From: Thalassotalea_B piscium_A | Lineage (GTDB): Bacteria > Pseudomonadota > Gammaproteobacteria > Enterobacterales > Alteromonadaceae | DNA: 64,000 nucleotides | NCBI GenBank assembly: GCA_049347715.1 | Contig: CP186339.1 | Location: 2,852,001 to 2,916,000 of the forward strand | Direction of reading: 5' to 3' | Shown: positions 9,337-18,726 of the stretch, one piece after another | Layout: each line of letters begins with the position of its first letter | Numbering within the stretch: position 1 is the first letter of the stretch | The notes under the pieces: model-generated | What the model was told of the DNA's origin: nothing | Database searches by the model: none | The model's input: only the letters and a program-made list of their open reading frames with translations | Made by a program: the position numbers and the translations under genes

Positions 9337-10119
9337 TTAATCTAAAAATAATGGTCCTAATTTACGCTTAGGTAAACTAAATTCTTCCGGGTAATCAACC
9401 CCCACAAAGTACAGCCCTGCTGATGGTGCTGTAATTCCTGCAACACATCGATTTTTTGCAAGTAATACTTCTTCAATCCATTCTATCGGTTTTAAACCTT
9501 GCCCTACTTTCATCAAACTACCGGCAATATTGCGCACCATATGATGTAAAAATGCATTTCCTTTGACATCTAAAATTAAATAATCACCTTGTCGAGTAAC
9601 ATTACAATGATAAAGCGTTCTAATTGGAGAATGTGATTGACAGTGCACCGTTCTGAATGAGGTAAAATCATGTTTACCAATAAGCGACTGAGCAGCTTTA
9701 TTCATTATCGTTTCATCTAACGGATAATGACAAAAGCTAAGTCCATGACTTAATATTGCCGATCTAAATTGATTGTTGTAAATAATATAACGATAACGTC
9801 GAGCCGTTGCACTAAAGCGAGCATGAAAACTCTCATCAACAGCTTTAACCCAAGTTACCGCTATATCTTTAGGTAAATTTGTATTAACTCCCAATGTCCA
9901 AGCAACATCTTTTCTCACTTTCGTAGTATCAAAGTGAATCACTTGGTTAGTCGCGTTTACACCGGTATCGGTTCGGCCTGCACAAGTCACTTCTATGGGC
10001 TCATCTGCAATTTTAGACAACGCTTGTTCTAAGGTTTGTTGAACACTCACCACACTTTTTTGACGCTGCCAGCCATAATATTTACTACCATCATATTCTA
10101 TGCCTAGTGCATAACGCAT
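9337..10119 (-). CDS. truA: tRNA pseudouridine(38-40) synthase
   Basis: Converts U38-U40 of the tRNA anticodon arm to pseudouridine. 260 aa, normal length. The catalytic Asp is in CAGRTDTGVNATNQ (about residue 51), and HHMVRNIAGSLM with GITAPSAGLYFVGVDYP marks the C-terminal half. First gene of the minus-strand block; its start faces rsmE across a 162-bp divergent intergenic region. Confidence 0.97.
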   Translation of the reverse strand: MRYALGIEYDGSKYYGWQRQKSVVSVQQTLEQALSKIADEPIEVTCAGRTDTGVNATNQVIHFDTTKVRKDVAWTLGVNTNLPKDIAVTWVKAVDESFHARFSATARRYRYIIYNNQFRSAILSHGLSFCHYPLDETIMNKAAQSLIGKHDFTSFRTVHCQSHSPIRTLYHCNVTRQGDYLILDVKGNAFLHHMVRNIAGSLMKVGQGLKPIEWIEEVLLAKNRCVAGITAPSAGLYFVGVDYPEEFSLPKRKLGPLFLD

Positions 10120-10281
10120 TTGAGTCCCCTAACTAAACCAGTAACATAAACGCGCGCATTATCCCTTATCCACTTATTTTTTGCGAATATTAATCCAGTA
10201 AATAAAGGCGATAAACATTGAAATTTGCCTAACTGAACCTTATCTTCGTAAGTATCTTAATAATCTAACTTTGTATCATTA

Positions 10282-11028
10282 ATGAGAAATCCTAGAGTTT
10301 ACCAAAATCAAACGTTGCAGCTGGAATCTATAATTGAATTAGATGCCGACGCTTACGGTCATCTTATTCGGGTATTACGTCTTAATAACAATGATCCTAT
10401 TACCTTATTTAATGGCAAATTATTTAACGATAAATGGGGAGAATTTAATGCGCATTTAATTAATGTCACTAAAAAAAGCGCACAAGCTAAAATTACTACC
10501 TTTATCGAAAAAAATAACGAATCTCCATTAAATATTCATTTAGGACAAGGTATTTCTCGTGGTGATAGAATGGATTTTACTTTACAAAAATCGGTTGAAT
10601 TGGGCGTAAATACCATTACACCATTATTTACTGAACGCTGTGGTGTAAAGCTAAATGCAGAACGTTTAGCCAAAAAACGTGATCAATGGCAAAAAATAGT
10701 GGTAAGTGCTTGCGAACAAAGTGGTCGTTGTGCGGTTCCTATAGTTAAACAACCTGAATATTTACCCGTATGGCTTGAACAGGAAACATCTGCTTTAAAA
10801 TTGAATTTACATCCAAAAGCTAAACACTCAATTATGTCAATACCAGAGACTAACGATAGAGTGAGATTACTAGTAGGACCAGAAGGTGGACTCACGGATA
10901 GTGAAATAGCCACTGCAGAAGAACACGATTTTCAGCCTGTTTTATTAGGTCCAAGAGTCCTTAGAACAGAAACCGCAGCATTAACCGCTATAACCGCCTT
11001 ACAATGCCGTTATGGTGATATTAAATAA
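10282..11028 (+). CDS. rsmE: 16S rRNA m3U1498 methyltransferase
   Basis: SPOUT-fold methyltransferase of 248 aa that methylates N3 of U1498 in 16S rRNA. An N-terminal PUA-like part begins MRNPRVYQNQTL, and the C-terminal SAM-binding knot contains LLVGPEGGLTDSEI and LLGPRVLRTETAALTA. No strong ribosome binding site is visible before the ATG. First of the rsmE-gshB-yqgE-ruvX run, as in E. coli. Confidence 0.96.
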   Translation: MRNPRVYQNQTLQLESIIELDADAYGHLIRVLRLNNNDPITLFNGKLFNDKWGEFNAHLINVTKKSAQAKITTFIEKNNESPLNIHLGQGISRGDRMDFTLQKSVELGVNTITPLFTERCGVKLNAERLAKKRDQWQKIVVSACEQSGRCAVPIVKQPEYLPVWLEQETSALKLNLHPKAKHSIMSIPETNDRVRLLVGPEGGLTDSEIATAEEHDFQPVLLGPRVLRTETAALTAITALQCRYGDIK

Positions 11029-11043
11029 TAGTAGGAAATAAAC

Positions 11044-11994
11044 ATGACAATTAAACTTGGCATAGTGATGGACCCCATCTCACAAGTAAATGTTCGTAAA
11101 GACTCATCGATGGCAATGATGTTTGAAGCACAGAAACGTGGCTATCAATTGTATTATATTGAAATGAAAGACCTATACTTAGTTCAAGGGCAATGCCGCG
11201 CGAGTACCCAACAAGTAAAAGTTTATGATGATCCTGAACATTGGTATGACTTAGCCGAAGTAGAAGATATTGCGCTAGAGTCGCTTGATGCCGTATTGAT
11301 GCGTAAAGATCCTCCTTTTGATACAGAATATATTTATGCCACTTACATGCTCGAACGTGCGGAACTAGCAGGCACCTTAATTGTGAATAAACCACAAAGC
11401 TTACGCGATTGTAACGAAAAATTGTTTACCGCATGGTTTGCGGAATTAACACCCAAAACATTAGTTACCCGAAATAACGACCTTATTCGTCAATTTCATC
11501 AAGACAATAAAGACGTTATTATCAAACCTCTTGATGGCATGGGTGGCTCATCCATTTTTCGTTTAAAAGAAAATGATCCAAATGTTGGGGTTATTTTAGA
11601 AACCTTAACCGCTCATGGTAGCCAATATGCTATGGTACAAGAGTTTGTCCCTGACATTAGTAATGGTGATAAGCGCATATTAATTGTCAACGGAGAGCCT
11701 ATGCCTTATTGTTTAGCCCGAATTCCAGCTAAAGGTGAAACCCGTGGTAATTTAGCTGCTGGTGGCCGAGGCGAAGCTAGACCCCTATCAGCAACAGATA
11801 AACTAATTGCTGAAACGATAGCGCCTGAACTTAAAAAACGTGGACTATACTTTGTAGGATTAGATGTTATTGGTGATAAAGTAACTGAAATTAACGTAAC
11901 AAGTCCAACCTGTATCAGAGAAATAGAAGCGGCTTATCCTATTAACATTAGTGGTAAACTGATGGATGCGATAGAAGAGCACTTAGCAAAATAA
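11044..11994 (+). CDS. gshB: Glutathione synthetase
   Basis: ATP-grasp ligase joining gamma-glutamylcysteine and glycine. 316 aa, family length. Recognised by MDPISQVNVRKDSS at the N-terminus, the ATP loop KPLDGMGGSSIFR near residue 160, and C-terminal EINVTSPTCIREIE. GTAGGAAA precedes the ATG. It lies 15 bp after rsmE and 35 bp before yqgE. Confidence 0.98.
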   Translation: MTIKLGIVMDPISQVNVRKDSSMAMMFEAQKRGYQLYYIEMKDLYLVQGQCRASTQQVKVYDDPEHWYDLAEVEDIALESLDAVLMRKDPPFDTEYIYATYMLERAELAGTLIVNKPQSLRDCNEKLFTAWFAELTPKTLVTRNNDLIRQFHQDNKDVIIKPLDGMGGSSIFRLKENDPNVGVILETLTAHGSQYAMVQEFVPDISNGDKRILIVNGEPMPYCLARIPAKGETRGNLAAGGRGEARPLSATDKLIAETIAPELKKRGLYFVGLDVIGDKVTEINVTSPTCIREIEAAYPINISGKLMDAIEEHLAK

Positions 11995-12029
11995 TCTTTT
12001 CCGTTTTAGTTAGTAAAAAAGGTAAAAAT

Positions 12030-12584
12030 GTGGACAGTTTAGAGAATCAATTACTTATAGCTATGCCCAGTTTAGGTGGTTCGTTTTTTAATCGAACAGT
12101 GACTTATATTTGTGAGCATAATGAAGAAGGCGCAATGGGCCTTATCATTAACTTGCCAGTAAATGTCACTTTGAATGAGCTGTTATCTCAATTAGATACC
12201 AAGAAACAAAATCTACCTGAACTTGAACAACTTGTATTAACGGGTGGTCCTGTATCACCCGATCGAGGGTTTGTTTTACATAGCCCTCAAAGTGGCTGGA
12301 GTAGTTCATTAGCATTAAGCGATGACATTATGATCACTACATCGAAAGATATTTTAATGGCCTTAGGCACAGAACTTTCACCACCTCACTACCTAGTTAC
12401 ACTAGGTTATGCTGGTTGGGGACCCGGTCAATTAGAACAAGAGATACAAGAAAATGCTTGGTTAACAACTCCCGCTAATAGTGAAATTCTATTTGAAACC
12501 CCCATTGACCAACGTTGGCAAAAAGCTGCTCAGCAACTGGGAATCGATGTTGCTTATTTATCTTCAGAAATAGGTCATGCTTAA
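12030..12584 (+). CDS. yqgE: YqgE/AlgH family protein
   Basis: A 184-aa protein of the UPF0301 (AlgH) family, whose function is unsettled although AlgH was linked to alginate regulation in Pseudomonas. Typical motifs are LLIAMPSL near the start, GGPVSPDRGFVLH and LGYAGWGPGQLEQE. The start is a GTG: the overlapping ATG two bases earlier is out of frame, and AAGGT lies about 7 bp upstream. Its stop codon overlaps the ruvX start by one base (TAATG), indicating translational coupling. Confidence 0.94.
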   Translation: MDSLENQLLIAMPSLGGSFFNRTVTYICEHNEEGAMGLIINLPVNVTLNELLSQLDTKKQNLPELEQLVLTGGPVSPDRGFVLHSPQSGWSSSLALSDDIMITTSKDILMALGTELSPPHYLVTLGYAGWGPGQLEQEIQENAWLTTPANSEILFETPIDQRWQKAAQQLGIDVAYLSSEIGHA

Positions 12585-13030
12585 TGACAAATAAAACCGA
12601 TAAGTCAGGCCAAAGAACTATCATTGGCTTTGACTTTGGTAAAAAATACATAGGCTTAGCCCTAGGACAAGAAATAACAGGCAGTGCTCGACCTTTAGGT
12701 TCAGTAAAAGCTAAAGATGGCATCCCTCAATGGGCAGATATTGCCAAATATGTGAATGAATGGCTGCCTGATTTTTTTGTTGTAGGTTTACCATTGAATA
12801 TGGATGGTAGTGAGCAACAATTGACATTAGATGCCAAAAAATTTGGTAATCGTTTATCAAACCAATTTTCTAAACAAGTCATATTTCAAGATGAACGTCT
12901 GACAACCGCTGACGCAAAAGAACGATTGTTTGCCCATGGCGGTTTTAAAAATCTGCAAAAAGATCACATTGATGCGTTATCAGCGGCACTTATTATCGAA
13001 AGTTATTTTGAAGACCAATATAATGCCTAA
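12584..13030 (+). CDS. ruvX: Holliday-junction resolvase-like / pre-16S rRNA nuclease YqgF
   Basis: RNase H-fold protein of 148 aa that in E. coli trims the 5' end of pre-16S rRNA. The ATG at 12584 overlaps the yqgE stop; the longer frame from 12515 only reads into yqgE. Motifs: GFDFGKKYIGLALG with the first catalytic Asp, VVGLPLNMDGSEQ, FQDERLTTADA, and KDHIDALSAALII with the last acidic residue. Complete and of normal length. Confidence 0.95.
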   Translation: MTNKTDKSGQRTIIGFDFGKKYIGLALGQEITGSARPLGSVKAKDGIPQWADIAKYVNEWLPDFFVVGLPLNMDGSEQQLTLDAKKFGNRLSNQFSKQVIFQDERLTTADAKERLFAHGGFKNLQKDHIDALSAALIIESYFEDQYNA

Positions 13031-13047
13031 GGCGTAAAAAAGCCCCC

Positions 13048-14007
13048 ATGAATGTTATTGAAATAATTCTGCCTTTGGCCTTTATCTGCTTATTAGGCTA
13101 CATATGTGCACTTCGCTCTTGGCTAACGAGAGCTGATATTGATGCAATAAGTAAATTAACCTTTAAGTTGTTAATTCCTGTTTTTTTATTTCAAAAAATG
13201 TCGACCGCTGAATTGGCACATACAGTCAATATTAATTACTTTATTGCTTTTTATTGCCCATTACTGCTCAGTTATACCATTGCTTTTTTCATTAATTATC
13301 ACTGGCATAGTCAACATCGAAGCCATTCAGCTCCCTCAGGCGTATTTGCTTTAGGCGCCAGTTATTCAAATACCGTTATTGTCGGTGTACCAGTGATCCT
13401 TGCAGCTTTTGGAGATAAAGCCATTAGCTTGGTATTTTTAATTATTACCTTTCACAGTGCATTACTTTTTACATTAACTAGTGTCTTAGCGATAAATAGT
13501 CAGGTAAATGATGAAACTCATTCTCCAACAAATAACCTTTGGCGCAAACTTGCCCAACAAACTATTTTTAATCCCTTAGTCGCCAGTATTACTCTAGGAC
13601 TTGTTGTTAATCTTTTACCTATCCGTTTACCTGATGTACTTAATAATGGCTTAATATTACTTGGTAGCCCTGCTATCGCTTTAGCCTTGTTTTTACTGGG
13701 TTGCTCATTGACTTTCTATCATATTCGTCAGCAGAAATATTTCATTTTTGTAGCGACAATAATGAAACTTCTCGTCTTGCCAATGCTGGTATATATAACA
13801 AGTCACTATTTACTCGCATTGTCTCACGAAGTTGTTTCTACATTAGTGATCATCAGTGCCTGCCCAACAGGGGTAAATGCCTATTTAATTGCGAAAATTC
13901 AAAATATTCACCGTGAAACTGTTGCCGGTACTATTGTCGCTTCAACCCTTGCTTGTTTAATTACTATACCTTGTTGGTTATTGTTTTTATCAAAAGAAAT
14001 AGGATAA
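13048..14007 (+). CDS. AEC family permease
   Basis: Membrane transporter of 319 aa with about ten hydrophobic spans, belonging to the auxin efflux carrier (AEC) family. Recognisable stretches are FKLLIPVFLFQKM near residue 45, GASYSNTVIVGVPV near residue 105 and the C-terminal SACPTGVNAYLIA. Substrate cannot be told; bacterial relatives move malate or other organic acids. It starts 17 bp after ruvX without a clear ribosome binding site and ends 2 bp before the pseudouridine synthase, so all three may be cotranscribed. Confidence 0.87.
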   Translation: MNVIEIILPLAFICLLGYICALRSWLTRADIDAISKLTFKLLIPVFLFQKMSTAELAHTVNINYFIAFYCPLLLSYTIAFFINYHWHSQHRSHSAPSGVFALGASYSNTVIVGVPVILAAFGDKAISLVFLIITFHSALLFTLTSVLAINSQVNDETHSPTNNLWRKLAQQTIFNPLVASITLGLVVNLLPIRLPDVLNNGLILLGSPAIALALFLLGCSLTFYHIRQQKYFIFVATIMKLLVLPMLVYITSHYLLALSHEVVSTLVIISACPTGVNAYLIAKIQNIHRETVAGTIVASTLACLITIPCWLLFLSKEIG

Positions 14008-14009
14008 AA

Positions 14010-15692
14010 ATGACAATGACCGCTATCCCTTGTTTCACTCACTTTAAACAGTCAATCACAGGTATTTCACTTCCAGAACGTTTTACTTTCCCCTTTTATT
14101 ATCAACCACACCCACTTTGTGTACTTGCTGCTGAAGAATTACAGCAATATTTAATGACTCAAAATTCTTGGCTACATAATTTGGGTTTATCTGAAAATAA
14201 TAACGAAGCTAGCGGCAAAATGTTCGGCGTTTTATTGGTGAAAAACAGCAAGAATGAAATTGGTTATCTTTCGTCATTTTCCGGAAAATTAGCAGATAAA
14301 AATTTGCACCCTCATTTTGTTCCTCCTGTGTATGACATGCTTAGCAAAGAAAGCTTTTTCTTGACAGAACAACAACATATTAATGAAATCAACGATAAAA
14401 TTACGCAGCTTTCTCAGGATAAAACCTTGCTCTCCCTGAAACAGCAATTATCTGATAAAGAACAGGAGTCCGTTAATGCGATTGTTGAAATGCAAAACAT
14501 ACACGCGCAGGCACGCCAGCAACGAAAAACACAACGAGCATTAGCAAGTTCAACCCTTAATAAAAGTCAATACAACGAATTAAATGAGCAACTTAATAAA
14601 GAAAGTGTTGCCAATAAAAACACTTTAAAAACCCTTAAATTAGAATACAAAAATGAAATCGCGGAACTCGTCCATATAATTTCAAGCTACACAAATGAAA
14701 TAGAAAGGCTTAAATCGCAACGAAAAAAACGTTCTAATACATTGCAAAAGCAATTATTTAAGCAATATAAATTTCTCAACATTGAGGGTGTTCAAAAAGA
14801 TCTTAATAATATTTTTCAAGATTCGCCACATCCTCCTCCTGCAGGTACTGGTGATTGTGCAGCCCCGAAGTTATTACAATTTGCATTTAATAATAACCTT
14901 ACCCCGCTAGCCCTTGCCGAGTTTTGGTGGGGAGCATCACCTAAATCTGAAATTCGTCAACATGGGAACTACTATCCCGCATGCATTGGCAAGTGCCAGC
15001 CCATTTTACAACATATGCTTAAAGGTATGCCCATTGACGATAACCCATTGCTAGTTAATCCTGCTATCGGCAAAACACTCACTGTCGTTTATGAAGATGC
15101 CGATATAGTTGTTGTTAATAAACCCGCTGAATTTCTCTCAGTTCCGGGGAAAAACATCACAGACTCTGTATTTACACGTATAAAACAGCGCTATCCGCAA
15201 GCGAGCGGAGGCATAATTGTACATCGACTCGATATGTCTACTTCTGGTTTAATGGTCTTAGCATTGAATACAAGAGCGCATAAAGGTTTGCAAAAGCAAT
15301 TTATTAGTCGAGAAGTACAAAAGCGTTATATCGCCGTGGTCAATGGTCTAGTGGAAACAAAGGAAGGAATGATTAATCTTCCACTTCGCGGTGATCTTGA
15401 TGATCGTCCTAGACAGTTAGTCTGCCATGACGCTGGTAAACATGCACAAACCTACTGGCAATTAATCTCCCAATCAGAGCAGCAAAGCCGACTATATTTA
15501 TTCCCTAAAACAGGAAGAACACATCAACTGCGCGTCCATTGTGCTCATACTCATGGTTTAAATGCTCCAATTGTAGGAGATGATCTTTATGGCACCAAAG
15601 CAAGACGTTTACATTTACATGCTCAATCCCTCAAGTTAATTCATCCAATAACCAAACAAGCGATGACATTTGAATGTGACCCCGATTTTTAA
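14010..15692 (+). CDS. RluA-family pseudouridine synthase with long N-terminal coiled-coil region
   Basis: A 560-aa protein. The C-terminal third (about residues 356-555) is a RluA-type pseudouridine synthase with VYEDADIVVVNKP, the catalytic HRLDMSTSGL and KTGRTHQLRVH. The first 350 residues are not catalytic: a Gln/Lys/Glu-rich, helix-prone stretch from about 116 to 250 looks like a coiled coil, and a proline- and Cys-containing linker (HPPPAGTGDCAAPKLLQ) follows. Single-domain RluA enzymes are near 220-330 aa. The RNA target is unknown. The start at 14010 is preferred over 13953, which lies inside the transporter gene. Confidence 0.88.
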   Translation: MTMTAIPCFTHFKQSITGISLPERFTFPFYYQPHPLCVLAAEELQQYLMTQNSWLHNLGLSENNNEASGKMFGVLLVKNSKNEIGYLSSFSGKLADKNLHPHFVPPVYDMLSKESFFLTEQQHINEINDKITQLSQDKTLLSLKQQLSDKEQESVNAIVEMQNIHAQARQQRKTQRALASSTLNKSQYNELNEQLNKESVANKNTLKTLKLEYKNEIAELVHIISSYTNEIERLKSQRKKRSNTLQKQLFKQYKFLNIEGVQKDLNNIFQDSPHPPPAGTGDCAAPKLLQFAFNNNLTPLALAEFWWGASPKSEIRQHGNYYPACIGKCQPILQHMLKGMPIDDNPLLVNPAIGKTLTVVYEDADIVVVNKPAEFLSVPGKNITDSVFTRIKQRYPQASGGIIVHRLDMSTSGLMVLALNTRAHKGLQKQFISREVQKRYIAVVNGLVETKEGMINLPLRGDLDDRPRQLVCHDAGKHAQTYWQLISQSEQQSRLYLFPKTGRTHQLRVHCAHTHGLNAPIVGDDLYGTKARRLHLHAQSLKLIHPITKQAMTFECDPDF

Positions 15693-15696
15693 CAAA

Positions 15697-15728
15697 AAAA
15701 AAGCTAACACATACATGTTAGCTTTTTT
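15697..15728. terminator. Bidirectional terminator between pseudouridine synthase and pilU
   Basis: AAAAAAGCTAACA and TGTTAGCTTTTTT pair perfectly around a 6-nt loop; A and T runs flank it, serving the two convergent genes. Confidence 0.9.
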
Positions 15729-15756
15729 AGTATTTAAAAAACGTTTACCTACTTTG

Positions 15757-16881
15757 CTATTCAGTAGGTTCTAACCCATCTAAAGTTACACCCGCCAAAG
15801 ACCCAGAACCGCCTTGATCATTACTACGTAATTTGATCATTAAGCGTAAATCATTAGGTGAATCTGCATGATGTAAAGCATCAGCGTAGTTAATTAAGCC
15901 TCGTTGATACAAATTAAACAACGCTTGGTCAAAGGTTTGCATACCTTGATCGGTTGATTTTTCCATCACTTCTTTAATACTGCCTACTTCACCTTTTTTA
16001 ATCAGCTCAGCAATGTAAGGCGTGTTCAATAGAATTTCGATAGCAGCTACTCGGCCATTACCATCTCGTGTAGGAATAAGTTGTTGAGCGATAACGCCAC
16101 GAAGGTTTAAGGCTAGATCAAATAATAACTTACCGTGCTGTTCTGCTGGCACTAAATGCATAATTCGATCAATCGCTTGGTTAGCATTATTAGCATGCAG
16201 TGTTGCAATACATAAATGCCCTGTTTCAGCAAAGCTTAATGCATGTTCCATAATTTCTTGAGAACGAATTTCACCAATCAAAATAACATCGGGTGCTTGT
16301 CTTAACGAACTTTTAAGCGCGGCATCGAAAGACTCAGTATCTAAACCAACCTCACGTTGAGTGATCATTGACTTACCATGTTCATGCACAAATTCAACTG
16401 GATCTTCAATCGTTAAAATATGCCCTCTCGAGTTTTTATTTCGATAACCAATTAATGCAGCCATTGAGGTAGATTTACCGGTTCCCGTACCACCAACAAA
16501 CAAAACTAAACCTCGTTTAGACATCACCACATCTTTTAACACAGAGGGTAAACCTAGATCATCTGCTTCAGGGATCTCAGTTACAATTCGACGAATAACC
16601 ATACCAGCCATATCTCGCTGCCAAAAAGCCGAGACTCGAAATCGCCCAATGTCATCAATTGAAATAGCAAAGTTACATTCTTTTTCTTCTTCAAACTGCT
16701 TAATTTGCTTTTCATTCATTGCGTCATGCACTAAGCCCAACGCTTCTTCAGCCGTTAGGGGTTGGCTATCAATGGGTTGCAGCTCACCATTGACTTTGGC
16801 ACTTACCGGCATTTTCGCTGTAACAAACATATCTGATGCATCTTCTTGCACCATTTTAACGAGTAAATTATGAAATCTCAT
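15757..16881 (-). CDS. pilU: Type IV pilus retraction ATPase PilU
   Basis: Accessory retraction ATPase of type IV pili, 374 aa, acting at the cytoplasmic face with PilT. Walker A is GGTGTGKSTS (about residue 130); the Walker B region reads LRQAPDVILIGEIRSQEIM and a His-box-like GHLCIATLHANN follows. The variant Walker A and the acidic, glycine-rich C-terminal tail fit PilU rather than PilT. It is 13 bp downstream of pilT on the same strand. Confidence 0.95.
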   Translation of the reverse strand: MRFHNLLVKMVQEDASDMFVTAKMPVSAKVNGELQPIDSQPLTAEEALGLVHDAMNEKQIKQFEEEKECNFAISIDDIGRFRVSAFWQRDMAGMVIRRIVTEIPEADDLGLPSVLKDVVMSKRGLVLFVGGTGTGKSTSMAALIGYRNKNSRGHILTIEDPVEFVHEHGKSMITQREVGLDTESFDAALKSSLRQAPDVILIGEIRSQEIMEHALSFAETGHLCIATLHANNANQAIDRIMHLVPAEQHGKLLFDLALNLRGVIAQQLIPTRDGNGRVAAIEILLNTPYIAELIKKGEVGSIKEVMEKSTDQGMQTFDQALFNLYQRGLINYADALHHADSPNDLRLMIKLRSNDQGGSGSLAGVTLDGLEPTE

Positions 16882-16894
16882 TTTGCACTCTTAA

Positions 16895-17938
16895 TTAATA
16901 AGTTTTAAATTGATTTTTATCCGCAGCTTTTTCCATCGCATCTTGGCGAGAAATCAAACCTCGGTTAACTAAGTTTTGTAAACATTGATCCATGGTTTGC
17001 ATGCCATTTGACATACCCGTTTGAATAGCTGAATACATTTGTGCAATTTTATCTTCACGTATCAAGTTTCTAATAGCTGGTACACCAATCATAATTTCAT
17101 GGGCTGCAACTCGACCACCACCTACTTTTTTCACGAGGGTTTGAGAAATAACAGCACGTAATGATTCTGATAACATTGAACGCACCATAGATTTTTCTTC
17201 TGCGGGGAATACATCGATAATACGGTCAATAGTTTTAGGCGCTGAAGTGGTATGCAAAGTACCAAAAACTAAATGCCCGGTTTCCGCTGCGGTCATTGCT
17301 AAGCGAATGGTTTCTAGATCCCGCATTTCACCCACAAGAATAACATCAGGATCTTCACGCAATGCAGAACGCAAAGCATTACTAAAACTTAAGGTATCAC
17401 GGTGAACTTCACGCTGGTTAATCAAACAAGATTTGTTTTCATGAACAAATTCAATTGGATCTTCGATAGTCAGAATATGGTGATATTTATTATTATTAAT
17501 ATAATCTACCATAGCCGCAAGTGTTGTAGATTTACCCGAGCCCGTAGGACCAGTTACCAACACTAAGCCTCTTGGCGTATCTGAAATTTCTCTAAATATA
17601 TCAGGGCAGCCTAAATCTTCAAGAGAGAGTACTTTACTTGGGATAGTACGAAATACTGCCGAAGGGCCTCTATTTTGATTGAACGCATTTACCCTGAAAC
17701 GAGCTAAGTTTGGTACTTCAAACGAGAAATCGACCTCTAAATTTTCTTCGTACTCTTTACGTTGTCTATCATTCATAATATCGTAGACAAGTCCATTAAC
17801 ATCTTTAGCGTCGAAAGCTGGTATATTTAACTTACGAACGTCACCATCAACACGAATTGAAGGTGGAATACCAGTCGAAAGATGTAAATCAGATGCATTA
17901 TTTTCTACGCTAAAGGCGAGTAATTCGGTAATATCCAT
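16895..17938 (-). CDS. pilT: Type IV pilus retraction ATPase PilT
   Basis: Hexameric ATPase that depolymerises type IV pili, giving twitching motility and DNA uptake force. 347 aa. Motifs: Walker A GPTGSGKSTT (about residue 131), LREDPDVILVGEMRDLETI, GHLVFGTLHTTSA, and the PilT-specific AIRNLIRED near residue 270. It starts 58 bp from the divergent yggS gene, the arrangement also seen in Pseudomonas and Shewanella. The comEC gene near 58 kb could depend on it for natural competence. Confidence 0.97.
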   Translation of the reverse strand: MDITELLAFSVENNASDLHLSTGIPPSIRVDGDVRKLNIPAFDAKDVNGLVYDIMNDRQRKEYEENLEVDFSFEVPNLARFRVNAFNQNRGPSAVFRTIPSKVLSLEDLGCPDIFREISDTPRGLVLVTGPTGSGKSTTLAAMVDYINNNKYHHILTIEDPIEFVHENKSCLINQREVHRDTLSFSNALRSALREDPDVILVGEMRDLETIRLAMTAAETGHLVFGTLHTTSAPKTIDRIIDVFPAEEKSMVRSMLSESLRAVISQTLVKKVGGGRVAAHEIMIGVPAIRNLIREDKIAQMYSAIQTGMSNGMQTMDQCLQNLVNRGLISRQDAMEKAADKNQFKTY

Positions 17939-17996
17939 AAAAACCTCTTTGATTTAACAGATTTTCAGCTAAAAGCTGAAAGGCTATACTTATTTT

Positions 17997-18668
17997 ATGA
18001 TGTGTATAAAAGATAATATTGCAGCAATAAATCTGCAAATAGAAAATGCTTGTCAACAAGCCAACAGACCGTCTGAGCAAGTTACTTTGCTGGCGGTTAG
18101 TAAAACAAAACCCATTGAAATGATCGAACAGGCTTACCAAACAGGCCAACGCTGTTTTGGTGAGAACTATATTCAAGAAGCTGTTGATAAAATTAGTCAA
18201 TTGAAACATTTGCAACATATAGTTTGGCATTACATTGGTCCCATTCAATCCAATAAAACCAAGCTTATTGCTGAAAATTTTGATTGGGTACAAAGCGTTG
18301 ATAGAGCCAAAGTTATCACTCGATTAAATGAACAAAGGTCTTGCCACCTTACCTCGCTAAACATATGTTTACAAGTGAATATTAGCCAAGAAAGTTCAAA
18401 ATCAGGTATTGCAGTTAGTGAAATTGATGCCCTTGCCGAACAAGTTAATTCTTCAGAGAATTTAACCTTGCGTGGCCTCATGGCGATACCTGAAAAAAAT
18501 AATGCTGTGCACAGTTTTCAGCAAATGAAAACCTTATTTGATAACTTACAACATCGTTATAGTACTGTGGATACTTTATCTATGGGAATGTCTGGTGACT
18601 TAAATGAAGCCATTGCCTCTGGCTCAACTATGGTACGTATTGGTACAGGCATTTTTGGTGAAAGGTAA
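17997..18668 (+). CDS. yggS: YggS family PLP homeostasis protein
   Basis: PLP-binding protein without known enzymatic activity that balances vitamin B6 and amino-acid pools. 223 aa. The PLP lysine is in LAVSKTKP (about residue 36); GENYIQE, WHYIGPIQSNK and SMGMSGDLNEAI are the other family marks. First gene of a yggS-proC-yggT-DUF4426 run. Confidence 0.95.
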   Translation: MMCIKDNIAAINLQIENACQQANRPSEQVTLLAVSKTKPIEMIEQAYQTGQRCFGENYIQEAVDKISQLKHLQHIVWHYIGPIQSNKTKLIAENFDWVQSVDRAKVITRLNEQRSCHLTSLNICLQVNISQESSKSGIAVSEIDALAEQVNSSENLTLRGLMAIPEKNNAVHSFQQMKTLFDNLQHRYSTVDTLSMGMSGDLNEAIASGSTMVRIGTGIFGER

Positions 18669-18726
18669 TCGCCCTTGTGTTAAAATTAGCGTTATTTTTT
18701 AAATTTATATTTCATTTGAGAGCAAT

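Noticed and set aside
11051..11395. 114-aa antisense ORF inside gshB and similar long antisense ORFs in purL, lolE and folC
   Set aside because: They are shadows of well-conserved genes on the other strand, with no start signals of their own.
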